64,000 nucleotides of DNA. Source: Kingdonia uniflora. Its lineage: Eukaryota > Streptophyta > Magnoliopsida > Ranunculales > Circaeasteraceae. The DNA is taken from positions 2,480,001 to 2,544,000 of the forward strand of contig JACGCM010002568.1 in the NCBI GenBank assembly GCA_014058105.1, read 5' to 3'. The translations under genes were made by a program, and so were the position numbers. Position 1 is the first letter of the stretch. Each line of letters starts with the position of its first letter. Positions 11,430 to 22,558 of this stretch are shown piece after piece. Under the pieces are notes generated by a model. It saw only the letters and a program-made list of their open reading frames with translations. It was not told the DNA's origin and searched no databases.

Positions 11430-11989
11430 AATGAATATCCTCCCTTCTATGAGTTTGGTTAAAGTCTAGACAAACTTCAAATGAAAACTATGGGAAAAGG
11501 AGACTCCTTGCTTGAACCAACCCTACAAACTGAAGGTCTTCTCAGTGCAAAGTAGTAATTGAAATGCTGAAGCAAACTTCCATTCTCTATCAACTTCCTC
11601 AACTACCATCACCGCCTCTCCTATAGCCACCAACCCCTCAGAGTTTGTAGAGATGAAAAGGGCTCGCCTTAGAATCCATTGCGACGTAAGATATCAGCGC
11701 AACTGCACTGCAATTACGTCAAACCCTGTATCTGTCTCCCTAACCTTGTCTTCCGCAAGAATGCAAAGACAAACCCAACGTTGATCGCCTGTCAAGACAA
11801 CGTGGTGAAACCTCCATCTACAGTAAATATCCTCCTCAGTTTTAGTCGCTTCATTTTCTGACATTCCTTGATACGTCAGAGGAACGGGAACAGGTGTCTG
11901 ATTCTCCAAGGACTGATCTTCAAAAAACTTCTACTTTAACCTCTATATTTCAGAAGCAATTCTCTCTTCAAGAACCATCCAGCGAGTCT
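11430..11989 (-). pseudogene. aORF2 of element A (antisense)
   Basis: Unrecognised protein of about 190 residues, read on minus. The start MVKTRWMVLEERIASE aligns with C2 (MLKTRSIVLEERIASE at about 54293). Shared downstream motifs are PVPxTYQG, a VLTG-[DE]-[EQ]-RW block (HHVVLTGDQRW here, HVLVLTGEERW in C2), EDKVR, and FISTxS followed by an acidic stretch IGEAVMVVEE. It has a few in-frame stops. A TATA box lies on the same strand about 75-85 bases upstream of this start, so it appears to have its own promoter. Conservation of amino acids over divergent DNA between A and C2 argues it was a gene. Confidence 0.6.
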
Positions 11990-12063
11990 TCACCATCTTC
12001 AACACTTGCAGAAGATTTTATATCAGAACAAACGTACTTGGCCACCAACCACGGTAGAGGTAC

Positions 12064-12073
12064 TATTTATATA
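12064..12073 (-). promoter_or_regulatory. TATA box of aORF2 (element A)
   Basis: On minus the sequence reads TATATAAATA, followed by GTACCTCTA. C2 has TATAAAAAGTACCTATA at the equivalent place (54352-54345). It points away from the LTR, into aORF2. Confidence 0.55.
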
Positions 12074-12314
12074 ACCCTACATTTATTGTACATGTACGTT
12101 TTCCCAAGCGTCATCATTCAATATGACGAGACTTTTCAAACCCTAACCATCACATACATCAATATTCCCATCAACAATAAATGTACGTAATTCCGCCTTG
12201 ATAGGCGCATTTTTTATGCAGTCAAGCACTATCATTACTTCCTTCCTCATTCAAATTTCTAACCCATATCCCAAATATTCTTTATCAACCCAAGCCACTC
12301 GTGACTTCGGTTAC

Positions 12315-12325
12315 GAGGGGGCGAT
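12315..12325 (+). promoter_or_regulatory. polypurine tract of element A
   Basis: GAGGGGGCGAT lies immediately before the LTR start TGTTGAGGCC. C2 has GAGAGGGGCGAT at the same place. It is the expected primer for plus-strand DNA synthesis. Confidence 0.7.
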
Positions 12326-12600
12326 TGTTGAGGCCTACCCCTCGATCTTACATGAATCGATCTATTTCTAGCTTGAACTACCTTCATGACAGACTCACGC
12401 ATTCTCCACATGACTTTACCAGTCAACATTACCACATACTCTGCGAACTGACAAGAAGCGTGGATCGAGCTCAAACTAAAAAACTGGATCAAGTCAATGC
12501 CACATGTCTTTCTCAAACTCAACAATTACTTAGTCAACTGCCACTAACCACATTATTCGTAGAACGTACTCCAACATGATGAAGAACTCCGTAAAAGGCC

Positions 12601-12608
12601 TATATAAA
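12601..12608 (+). promoter_or_regulatory. LTR TATA box, element A
   Basis: TATATAAA inside the LTR, at the same position relative to the LTR as 54863-54870. It is the likely core promoter of the Tat-like family. Confidence 0.7.
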
Positions 12609-12764
12609 GAAAATGTTCCAGAAGAGACAAGGACTAGATGTTTACAGGAGAAATGAACATGAAGACTATATTTTCTAGATTCTCCAAAACTTTAAACTTC
12701 TTATTCGCAAGATCAAGCATTTCTAAGTCTAGAGATCACTTGTAATAAGATATCAGCCTCAAGC

Positions 12765-12770
12765 AATAAA
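12765..12770 (+). terminator. LTR polyadenylation signal, element A
   Basis: AATAAA about 160 bases after the TATA box, in the context AAGCAATAAA, shared with 54988-54993. Confidence 0.6.
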
Positions 12771-12942
12771 TGTTACTATTACAAAAATCCTCAACCCGAG
12801 GTCATGGTATTTAAACCTATTCATAGGTTTTCCACGCTAGACACCTGTGTCATTTCTTATTTTCAATTATATTTTGTTACTGGTACATTGGTGTAAGAGC
12901 TAATTCTAGGCCACTTTAAGTTTATAGAATTCAGCCATTACA

Positions 12943-13672
12943 AATGCCATACTCATTCGAACGATACCCATTATTGTTTGATCGACTTTAACAATTCTAG
13001 TTCTTCGACAATTCGAGTTCATCCTTAACACTTGAGAATGACAGAAGGCTAATCCCTTATAGCAATAACTAGATGGAAGTCCTTACCCAAGTAGCAATAG
13101 TTATGTTATAGTTCTAGGATTAGTTCTCTTTTACAATCTTTTAAAATAGCCATAATCGATTTCTAGGCTTAATTATAGCTAGTAAGTTGATTATGACTAT
13201 TTAGCAAAAATACAGTGATATAGCCATTAAACTAGATTATAGGACAAAAACAAAGATGACTCGTTTGAAGAGATTCGACCAAGCTTAACCATAGTTGGAA
13301 GAATTTCTCCTATATATCGGATTTAGGCTAACATATTATAACTAAATCCTACATGCCTAACCATAGATCTAGGGTTGTCGTTTACATCGAAAATGCCTTA
13401 CCAAGGATTTTTGATATGAAAATCCACCTAGTAAAACTACATGATAACTATATTGCTTTGGTTGGGCCAAATTCTTGTTGTAGCTATTCTTTTGTTTATT
13501 ATTTGTTTTATTTCTTTCTCTTCAATCGATTCTTATAAAAACTTATTCGGCATAGAAAGTATTTGTTTTTGTAAACCTCCCTGTAGATTCGATCTCACTC
13601 ATTTGTGCTATAATTTGATAACCGTAGTTTGTGCAGGTATTTTGGTAGAGGACCCCTAAAATCCTCCTATCA
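12943..13672 (+). repeat. truncated Athila-type LTR, 3' part, plus orientation
   Basis: The last 140 bases (from about 13535: TTATTCGGCATAGAAAGTAT, then GATTCGATCTCACTC, GTGCTATAATTTGATAACC, GAGGACCCC, ending CTATCA) match, inverted, the end of the LTR at 14585-15693. Upstream sequence (ACCATAGATCTAGGG and similar) has the flavour of the same LTR group. No primer site follows its end. Its left border with the LTR of A is abrupt. Confidence 0.55.
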
Positions 13673-14329
13673 ATATGTCACAATTGATGAATAATATACC
13701 TTTGGGTCGGGGATCCTGACTAGTTTCGGGTAGGAAGAGTGGTAATTTTTACTGGTAGGTAAGCTTACAATAATCTACGACCCATTTCCTCTTACATTAG
13801 GTATGATCATTGCTAATGTTTTCAACTTCGATCATGTTAGCTTAGAAGATGTGCACCTCATTTCTTTTGTTGTTTGGGGCCGCTTGGGGTTTCAGGTATG
13901 AGCTATTGAGGTAGGCAAAAATATCAGCAATATACTGGTGTAGTCGTCCGGTTTGTGTATCATCTGAAGCGATCGTTGTATGGCATAACAGGTGTTAGTC
14001 GGATGGCAGTTGTACTTATGGTTCTAATAATATGGTTCATACTTTCTAACTTCGATTGGGTATGGCTTGGATGATAGGTTAAATAATGCTAATGGAGATG
14101 ATGAGTTTAGGTAGGATTAACATCGGGCGTTTTGTTCGAGACCTATTGGATTTTTCTTCTTGGTTGCTACATTTATGGTTGTCTATCTAATTATAAATGG
14201 GAGCGACCATGGTTGTACTTGGCTGTTGAGGTTTGGTGTGATTATTGGTTTGAAGTTGTCCCTGTCAATAGTTTTTACGAAGGCGTTCAAGGTCGATGTA
14301 ACCGTTAACTTTTGACAGCATTTCTTCAG
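13673..14329. other. unassigned stretch between inverted LTR ends
   Basis: No supported gene. It follows, on minus, the gag scrap at 14584-14330 and may be its decayed continuation, but I recognise no motif. Confidence 0.4.
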
Positions 14330-14584
14330 GGGTTTTGAGTTTCTAGAGGACAATGTACTCCTTGACTCGGCTGTGGTCTAGTAGGACATTGGAGTATGCT
14401 AAAACAATATTGGCATAATCGAGGTTCGCAATTTTATGAGATTTGTCTAAGAATTATTTGTTAAAGTTTTTAAGTGTTTCAACCTGCATCTTTTAAAAGT
14501 TGTAAAGGGCATTGACTCTGACTTTGTGAACCTTATTGAAGGAAAAATGAGATATGAATAAGCTGAACAGTTCCTCGAAACTTT
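14330..14584 (-). pseudogene. Tat-like gag fragment (diverged subfamily)
   Basis: On minus the frame reads FEELFSLFISHFSFNK, ETLKNFNK, NLDYANIVLAYSNVLL and TPEEMLSKVNGYIDLERL, with three stops. It matches the second half of Tat-like gag (D: ENLEDFSKKFLEL, ATLEEMISKVNGYVNL) but is clearly more diverged than A, C1 or D. It abuts the LTR at 14585 directly, without leader or primer site, so the LTR probably inserted here or joined by rearrangement. Confidence 0.65.
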
Positions 14585-15693
14585 CGATAAGAGAATTTTT
14601 GGGGTCCTCAAGCAAATTACCCGCACAAAGTATGGTTGTCGAATTATAGCACGGATGAGTGGGATCGAATCCCCATGGGGGTTTGGGGAAATAAATACTT
14701 TCTAGGCCGAATTACGATTTTTGAAGTGATAAATCAAAATGGAAGACACATACGATGCTGTAAAATAAATAACTAAATCTATGGTCAAGGATTTAGTGGT
14801 TATGCCTTTAAGTGATAGTGAAGAGTATCTTAGAGAATTATCAACTCAACCATGGCTAGGATTGAGTGAGTTCTCTAGTGTTACCTCTTTTTATATCTCC
14901 AAATCAAGTATACGGTTAAAAACACTTGTTTGTATCCGAAGTAATCGTACGCCAAACCGAAGCTATGGTTAAGCCTTTGATATGATGCACTAACTTATCA
15001 ATCATAAAGTACTAGGAGAAAGAAAATTAGAACCAAATTAATACCAACTATTGCTCATCCAATAAGAGGCCTCATCTTAGCCTTAGCTAGGAGATTAGTC
15101 GCTCATCTCGGACTTCATCTCGTTAACTACTAATGAAGACATTAACAAAAATTAAACTAAAAAGAAGAAGAAGAAAATCAACTTTATTCACTATTATCTT
15201 CCAATATGAGATGCCCAATTACAATAGGGGGAGGGTTCCTTTTATTGAAGAAGGAACCCAAATTTAGAAACTATACATTAAATTCTAAAGAATATTTTCA
15301 CAATAATTTCTTTTAATATTACAACCAATCACCTAAGATTCTTGCATATAATTCTTTAAAGTGATGTATAGATCTTTCTTCATGGAATCTCTTGCATATA
15401 TCTTCTATATAAAATATCATCAAGGATCATGGATACATTATCTTATTTGATCTTATTCTCCAAGAATATTTATGTATATATTTTTTCAATCTTGAGACTA
15501 GATATATTGTGTCTTTGACTTTTTGTACTATGAACTGTTGGAGATATTTTAACTTGACTTTAAGAGTTTGGTTTCAAATATCAATCTCCAATAACTACAA
15601 TCAAATTAACGAGAATAAGTATCTAAAATTAAATATAATGGACGACTAAAATACATGATCGTGTATATTAAAAATGTCATAATTACGCGCTCA
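14585..15693 (-). repeat. 3' LTR of Athila-like element B
   Basis: On minus the LTR runs from TGAGCGCGTAATT (15693) to GAGGACCCC...TTATCG (14585). A purine tract precedes it (15699-15711). The end is homologous, inverted, to 13535-13672. It includes a perfect 9-bp stem with a 9-base loop at 15233-15259. Its sequence differs from the LTRs of E, so B is a different Athila-type subfamily or carries a recombinant end. Confidence 0.6.
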
Positions 15694-15698
15694 GGAAA

Positions 15699-15711
15699 TA
15701 TCCCCAAACTC
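15699..15711 (-). promoter_or_regulatory. polypurine tract of element B
   Basis: On minus GAGTTTGGGGATA just before the LTR start; compare AGTTCGGGGGTATT in E. Confidence 0.55.
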
Positions 15712-16590
15712 ATCTTTTGCTCACCCCGAGTTAAATAAAATAATAGCCACTTTCTCAGGGAGCCCGATTATATTTAGCATATAATCTCTGCCAGTTGGCT
15801 AAGGTTGCCGGGGTATGGTGTCCCATCATGGCCTAGACTCAGGATTCTCATAAGTAACATTTTTTTATGCTCCTTTCACATAGTTCATGGTCAAACTCGA
15901 TATTGGTGATAATATTTTCTCTTTCAATCATTAATCATGCGAGTAGCCTTCCAGCGTGAAAGTTTTTAGAGTACATTTGGCTTATTATTTTTTTCTTGCA
16001 AATGAACTTATTCTTAGGCAGTTGTCTCCCTTATAGTAAACTATTCCTAACATAAATTCTAGATTTCCCTTGTACTGAGCAAAAATCTATTGAAGGTATT
16101 AATTGTAAAACTACAGTGTAATGCACATTTTTAAAATATGTCAAGCTAACTTGAATTTGCCGCTAATAAAAAGATAGTACATCTAGCTTAAGATAGCCCA
16201 AAATATTATAGTGAATACTTGGCATAATTTTAAAATTTAGGCTTTTCCATAATATTTATGTCAAGGTAAAATTTGTTTAAGTGTTTGGAAATTCGTCAAA
16301 AATATATCATAAATTGTCAAAGTGCCATTATTTCACTTTTCTTCAAAAAACATTAAAGTAATGGTTTCCTACCCCCAAATTTAAATAAAATATTTCCCTC
16401 AATGTTTGAGAAAATGAAAATAAATGGAAGAGAAAAGCTAAATTTTTCCACCTGAATGTGTTATGGGTTGCCACCCAAGAAGCGCTAAGTTTACCATCTT
16501 AAGCCATACTAATATACCCTCATACTTAAATGATGTTGCAATAGCACATAGGGGTGCACAATATCAGCTCTAATACCCCTAAATAATATT
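15712..16590 (-). other. 3' untranslated region of element B
   Basis: On minus this aligns with 32100-32900 of E: CTTAGCGCTTCTTGGGTGGCAACCC resembles CTTAGCACTTCCAGGGAGGCAACCC in E, and blocks around AACTGGCAG match. No gene is supported; no env-like frame is visible. Confidence 0.65.
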
Positions 16591-16599
16591 CTTATTCTT

Positions 16600-17115
16600 G
16601 TTAAACTTTTTGATGTTTGCGGTGAGAAATATTACCGGTCCTCTGACATCAATCATAAGTAAAACAAAAGGTCTATGCATTACAAAAAAGGATAGGCCAA
16701 TAAAGACCAGATTGATGAATTTTGGTTGCTGTTTTCTTGGCACTGATATTCCCTCTACTGGCATAGGTGTGGCAAAATATAAGTACATTTTGAAACTCAT
16801 CATTCGGAATGCATCTCCTAATAACTTGGTCTGAATAAAACATATGCAGATAAGGATCATCCTAACTGAAACGTCTAACCTCGTGTATAAATTTGGTTTT
16901 ATATTACTTAGACTAGTGGTCATGTAATCGTTAAGTAATAACATAATTGACAATGTCAGCATACCAAGGTAGTTGTATAATAGTCATGAGTTGTTCATCA
17001 GGAAATATCTTTAAGATAGGTAGGAAATCTTCACCCCCTTCAATAAGAAGTCAGGATAAATGGTCTGCTATAACATTTTCAACCCTTATGTCACCATAAA
17101 ATAACTTTTTTCCCT
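16600..17115 (-). pseudogene. element B: RNase H tail and integrase zinc-finger remnant
   Basis: On minus: VENVIADHLS and EGGEDFLPIL (end of RNase H region), LPWYADIVNY, then YSDQVIRRCIPNDEF, YWPILF and CQRTGNISH, the integrase zinc-binding part with the C-x2-C replaced in part (YDxCQRT). The frame then runs into the 3' region: the catalytic core of integrase is absent. At about 17100 the sequence jumps from the RT C-terminus to the RNase H tail, a deletion of about 0.65 kb measured against E. Confidence 0.75.
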
Positions 17116-17965
17116 GTTTAACACCATATTGGTTTGTATACATTGTTCTAGCTCGAACTCTAAATAGTGCAAACATTCATCAAAAGAGGAACCAAACACT
17201 AAAAAATCATCCATGAAGATTTTGATAAATTTATCGACCATATCAGAGAATATGTTTATCATACAACGCTAAAATGTAGTGGGTACATTACATAAACCAA
17301 ATGGCATACATCAATAAGCATAAGTCCCATAGGGACACGTGAATGTGGTTTTTTCCTGATCTTCTGGAGCGATAGAGATCTGATTATATCCTGAATAACC
17401 GTCAAGAAGGCAGTAATGACTCTTTCTGGCTAATCGTTTAAGCATTTGATCAATGAATGGAAGAGGAAAATGATCTTTCCTAGTGACCGTGTTCAACTTT
17501 CTGTAATCAATGCAGTAATCCCTAATTTTTTGGGTACAACTTGAATAAGGCTGACCCACTTACTATCTGAAATGGGGTATATGATACCCGAATCTAAAAG
17601 CTTGAGAACTTCCTTCTTAACAACCTCCATCATAGTTTGATTTAAACGTCGTTACATCTCACGCAAATTTTTAGCACCTTCCTCGAGATTAATACGATGC
17701 ATGCACACGGCCGGGCTAATTCCTTTTAAGTCTGCGATAGACACCCCTATGGATGATTTGTGTTTTCTAAGGATAATCAACAGTCTACCTTCCTAGTCAG
17801 CATCTAGATTAGAAGCTATTATCAAAAGTAGAGTTTTAGAACCTCCTAGAAAGGCATACTTGAGAGTATTAGGTAATAGCTTAAGGTCCAACTAGGGTGG
17901 CATAACAATGGATGGAATAAGTAAAGTGATTGTTGGTTCAAGAGGTTCTAGTTTAGGTCCCAATT
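17115..17965 (-). pseudogene. reverse transcriptase of element B
   Basis: Athila-type RT. On minus: ISPAVCMHRINLEEGAKN, EVLKLLDSGIIYPISDSKW, DYRKLNTVTRKDHFPLPFID, YCLLDGYSGYNQISIAPEDQ and the catalytic FMDD at 17206-17217. The segment 17559-17311 is open. Few stops interrupt it. The C-terminus beyond QTNMVLN is deleted. Confidence 0.88.
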
Positions 17966-18545
17966 TGGACATGTTAAAAAATGTGGTTGAGTCGAGTAAG
18001 GCATTAAACTCTTTAACGATTGTGTCTTCATAAAAGTCCTCACCAAAGTTTACATGACAGGATTCTAATGTGTCCTTAGAAAAGCATTTGGGGAAAGAGT
18101 TATAAACTAGAGAGTCAATCATATTGAGCTCAGCCATGTCATGAGAATCAGACACTTGAGTATTATTGTTAAAAATATTGAGTTTGATTTTTAGGTCGCT
18201 CATAGATAGTTATAAGACCCCATTGAAGTAATTGATAATGGCATGGGCAGTAATAAGAAAACGGGGGCCCAATATGATAGGGATCTTAGAGTTAGGATTA
18301 GTGATATCTTCAGTATCCAAAATAAGAAAGTCCACAGGAAAAATGAGAGTATAAACCTTTATAAGAATATCATCAAGAATACTACGTGGGTATCATATTA
18401 ACCTATTAGCCAATTGAAGTGTCATTCGGGTAGGTTCGAGTTCTCCATGTCCTAATTCCTAATAGACCGAGTAAGGTTAGACATTCACACTAGCCCCTAA
18501 GTTAAGTAATACCCTATCCACTTTGTGATCTCAAATTTCATAAGG
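17892..18545 (-). pseudogene. aspartic protease and linker of element B
   Basis: On minus the active-site motif reads NLGAS, where active Athila proteases have Asp; the Asn codon is at 18501-18503. It is followed by PYSVY and, after a stop-containing stretch, by the open linker 18203-17892 (NMIDSLVYNSFPKCFSKDTL). E lacks this whole segment. Confidence 0.75.
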
Positions 18546-20028
18546 GATGGTTGGGCTTCTAAGATCTCGAAGCTTAGGAGGGGTTAATGTCTCAGTCAAG
18601 AAGGCTTTCTTATGCACATTGATTTTCCTTTTCCTAGTACACGCATCCTTAAGGAATTTGGCATACACAGAAATAAGCCTGATGGCATTGAGTACTAGAA
18701 TATTTATATGAACTTGCTTAAATGTATCCAATATCTTATCAAATTGAATCCTTTTATTAGCCATAAGAAAGCGCTATTGATAAGGCACATTTGGCTCAAA
18801 ACGTGCCTTTGGTACAGAAATAGATGAGGTAGGCAACTCCTTAGATTTCTTAGAAGTTTCATGGTTACTTACTACTGCTGGTTTACTCGTACCTACCTCA
18901 TTCTTAATAAAGCCTGGTGTTGGCTCGACCCTAAAGTATTTCAACTCGGTTATCAATTTGTCTACCACTTTGAAGAGTGGTAATGGCATTAAGCTATTTT
19001 GGGCTATAATCATAACCCGGTGGTCCTTTCAGATTAGATACCGGTTGGCTAGGTAGCTTACCTGGTGGTCTTTCATGCAATGAATTTGCCAATTGTCCTA
19101 TCTGAGTCCCTAAATTTGAGATAGATTGGAATAAATAATTTTGATTCACTAAAGTCTATTGTTATAATTATATCATTTGTTGTTGAAATTGCAACACTTT
19201 TGTTGGACTTTCCATTGATTGATTTTGACTTTCAATTGATTGTTTCATGAAGAAAGCAAGGGTATCTTCCAAAGATGGTTTAAGTAGAGCGGGTGGGAAC
19301 TATTTTGATGACTGAAAGGATTGCTGAGATGCCTAAGGATAAGATTGAGAAAGGGGATTCCTAGGAAAATTATGACCTGAGGTTTGTTGCTCTCCAAAGC
19401 CCAAACTTGGATGGTTGTTTTCCATAAAAATTTAGCCAGTTCTACCAAGTTGGTTTGTACGGGTCAAATGGTTTCTTGTAGCTATTATTTAAAACATTCA
19501 CTTGTTCTTAATTATCATTCATTTTATTGAACATGGGACACATTTGAGTCACATGGGTTACATTATAACAAATGGTGCAACCCTGTTGCTGAACTTGGTT
19601 TATATTACCCTTAGATTGATTCATAGCCATAACCTCGATTTTTTAGGTAAGAGAATATAATTAGGATTTGATGATTGTTCCATCACTTACATCGTATAAG
19701 CCACCTTTCTTGGCTACATGGACATTTCTATATGCATCAAAATCCCACAGTTGAGAATTTTCTGCCAATGTCTCAAAATCCTTATAAGCTCTATCGGGTT
19801 CATGGTCCTGGAATTTGCTACTATGCATGAATTCTAGCATATCACGATTCATAGAAGTTATTCCATGATAGAAAATCTGGGCTAGATGTTGCTTCTCAAA
19901 ACCATGATGGGGACATAGTGAAAGAAGATCATTATATCTCTCCCATGCCTCGCAGAATGTTTTGTTCTCATCTTGATCAAATTTAACAATTATATTTCAA
20001 AGAAAGAGGGTTTTTCCCATTCAAAACC
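18546..20028 (-). pseudogene. gag: gag of element B, C-terminal part
   Basis: On minus from the E insertion downward: LCPHHGFEKQHLAQIFYHG, NRDMLEFMHSSKFQD, DFETLAENSQLWDFDAYR (open 19852-19661), a knuckle-like CYNVTHVTQMC, then the proline/serine-rich tail and KNxLMPLPLFKVVDKLITEL, ending at YAKFLKDACT. It aligns closely with gag of E (22559 onward). Several stops. Confidence 0.8.
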
Positions 20029-21005
20029 TGATAGATACGTAATATTCCCGTGTACAACTCCTAAATTTATATCTATCTATTTATTTATTAAATAAATGTG
20101 ACATTAATAGTATTTTTGTTTATATTTACAAAAATCGGTCACATGATAAATAAGTCGTATATTTTTCCGGTTTTCAACAAAGAAGAAGGGTGATGCACTC
20201 CAACAATGATTCTTATTTGAAGTTGGTAACCAAAGGCCTATTGAAGCCCATTGGAGATAATTAAATGTAGATATTATTCTCACGAGTTGTAATATCTATG
20301 CATGATTTTAGGCATTGTTTAGGGTATTTCGTTTAAGCAACTAATATGGAAATGATCAAAGGGATGAGTAGCTAATCTTCTGAGCCAAGGCTAGAGGAAG
20401 CTCTACCCAATATAGCCTTAGTGTAGATTGTGTAGCTTAGTTAGAGTAATTACTTTTTCTTTATCCTGGAATATTGCATATTCGTATTCCTACGTCCTAT
20501 ACTTGACCATAGCTAGGATTAGGAGAAGTAATAAATCTAAGTAACTATATTATTTGACAATAACAAGATTGGTTAGGAGTATAGAGAAGAGAACATAATC
20601 CATACTTATCAACTAGACCATGGTTGAGAAAGTTGGTTTATGGGTAGTTCCCAATCACTAAATTTCTTTTATCTTTTGATGTATTGGATATGCCCGACCA
20701 AGGATATGCAATACGGGAACTCGTAATTTACTTTAATTATTTATGTTATCTCACGGCTAGAAAGGGTGGAGTGGAATCTAAGCCTTGGTTCTCACTCCAA
20801 CTCATACAACTCATATTTTCTAGCATTTGTTTATTTATTTATTTTTTGCTCGAAACCTACTCAAACTTATTGTTATTGGATAAAACTAGTAGCTCGTAGT
20901 ATAATTCGTACACAAGTCTCTTGGGATATGACCCCGCCGACCCTTGTACTTAGCGGTACACCGTGCGCTTGTGAGTCTTTTTAAACGTCGGTTTATAATC
21001 GATCA
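20029..21005 (+). repeat. 5' LTR of element E (promoter segment deleted)
   Basis: Starts TGATAGATACGTAATATT and ends TTATAATCGATCA. Against the 3' LTR it lacks about 135 bp (equivalent to about 33797-33930) between a short ATTT direct repeat. The lost piece contains the TATA box and AATAAA. Confidence 0.88.
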
Positions 21006-21011
21006 AGTTTT

Positions 21012-21029
21012 TGGCGCCGTTACTGAGGA
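21012..21029 (+). promoter_or_regulatory. primer binding site of element E
   Basis: TGGCGCCGTTACTGAGGA, six bases after the LTR end. It resembles the tRNA-Asp-complementary site typical of Athila elements, with a few mismatches. Confidence 0.75.
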
Positions 21030-22558
21030 CTAACATGCAATTTATCTTTGAGTTGATATTTTTAAGCCAATTTTTCTTCTTTCTCCTCTCTTTTTGATTT
21101 TATTTGATCTCGAAACACTTGGTGCAAACAATAAATATTGTTTAAGTAATTAGTGTATGAGGTGGTTGGTAATTGGTGCGATAGTTTTAACGATTGTGTT
21201 ACTGCTCCTTCGCTTTATTTGATTATTATTATTTGGACAGAAACAGTAACAAGACCTAATCTTGGTGCCATTAATTGGTTTTTAACGAGCTTAATCTCCT
21301 CCTTTGCATGTGCCTACTTTAGTTTTTAACGAGCTTTGGTTTGTAACGGGTGGGTCTAACGTAACGAGCTTTGGTTTTGATTATTTATTAATATAAGTAC
21401 GAGTTGCTTTTGTTAAGAGTTTCTTTTTTTATCCACTTGAGCTCAAACTATTTTGTACGAACTGTTTTTCCAAAAAGCTTGAACACAAACTATTTTTTTA
21501 ATGTGAGCACGAGCTGCTTTGTTTTAAAATTCAAACTTGAGCATGAGCTTTGTTTTTCTAACAAGCACAAGTTGCTTTTGAAAGTGTTGATTAAATTGGG
21601 ATGTGATAAAGACCATTTTTGCCAATCTTGATTATTACTCTCCATCATCGATCAAATACAAGCAAATTACATTTTGGCAATCTTGGGCACCGATAAAAGC
21701 GCAGAAAATTACGAAGGCGGAAATACAAAAAATTAAAGCGGGGGAAATTTCTTGAAAAATCCTTCTTGTGCGCCCCAAGTGAAGGGGTACTTCCTTCTTT
21801 CGCCCTCTAAGTGAAGGGGTGGCCACAACTATTCTGGGAAACACTTCCCGTAGGTTGGTACATCTCAAAACTTAACATCTAGAAAGGGGTACATATCCGC
21901 TCCACCTCGGCACTAGGACATATAAAGTCGTCTGGACTGTACAAATACATGCTGCCCAAATAAAAAATTTGCTATGGTTGGATTGACCTATTGTTATGTT
22001 TAATATTCTTTTTCATTCTAGCATTAGTAAAGGTAAAAACTGCTTGAGACTTGCAGGATTTTATCACCCCAAAAGCTCTCCAACAAGTGAGACCACCCAT
22101 TAAGGATACGAAGAAATTTGCATCACACAAAAATTAAACGTCCTAGACCTCAAAATTACTATTAATAAAAAAGAATAGCAAGATTCCCATAGTATTTCAT
22201 CACCCAACGGATATGTGTATCGGACCGTGGTATAAACACGGGTTCGTAGGATACGGCTCAAGCCTAGGGCCGTAAAATACTGGTTATAGGTTTACGACGT
22301 CACCATTTCGAGTGCTGATGTACGATAAGGCTACTCGCTCAGGCATGAGGACTGAACATCTACTTTATGATGGTACTAGCATAATGACGCAGAGGAGTAT
22401 AGGAACCAAAGCCTTTTGCCATCCTACCCATTTTAAACATAGAAGAATATAGGGGATACCTAATTATTACTTCTAAAAAAATGTTAATGTTCTAGAATCT
22501 AGGTTTGATTGATTATTTACTGTACCGGGTGCCAAATTTTTTTGATTATTAGTTGTGG
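21030..22558 (+). other. 5' leader of element E
   Basis: Non-coding leader. Between 21290 and 21560 the words AACGAGCTTTGGTTT and GAGCACGAGCTGCTTT recur. From 21945 to 22440 it matches, inverted, the leader of B (35766-35340), for example GGTTTACGACGTCACCATTT. No gene is supported. Confidence 0.65.

Larger units (their letters stand above)
1..12942 (+). mobile_element. Tat-like Ty3/gypsy element A (5' end outside window)
   Basis: Order on the plus strand is gag, protease, RT, RNase H, aRNH, integrase, a 158-bp tandem repeat, a long antisense gene region, a purine tract and a 617-bp LTR. The pol order, the second RNase H and the antisense region after integrase match the Tat/Ogre clade. The window opens at about gag codon 47, judged against copy C1, so the 5' LTR and primer site are missing. 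All reading frames carry stops or frameshifts, and the integrase C-terminus is deleted. The copy is dead but structurally the most complete across the antisense region. Confidence 0.85.
12326..12942 (+). repeat. 3' LTR of element A
   Basis: Runs from TGTTGAGGCC to CATTACA, 617 bp. It is collinear with 54587-55166 (shared TTTTCCACGCTA, ACACCTGT, CATTGGTGT and TATAGAATT blocks). It contains a TATA box (TATATAAA, 12601-12608) and a polyadenylation signal (AATAAA, 12765-12770). No primer site follows, so in its present state it is the downstream LTR. Confidence 0.85.

Noticed and set aside
14655..14690. tRNA-like B-box (GGGATCGAATCCCC)
   Set aside because: No cloverleaf can be drawn around it, and the same motif recurs as part of the LTR end at 13590.
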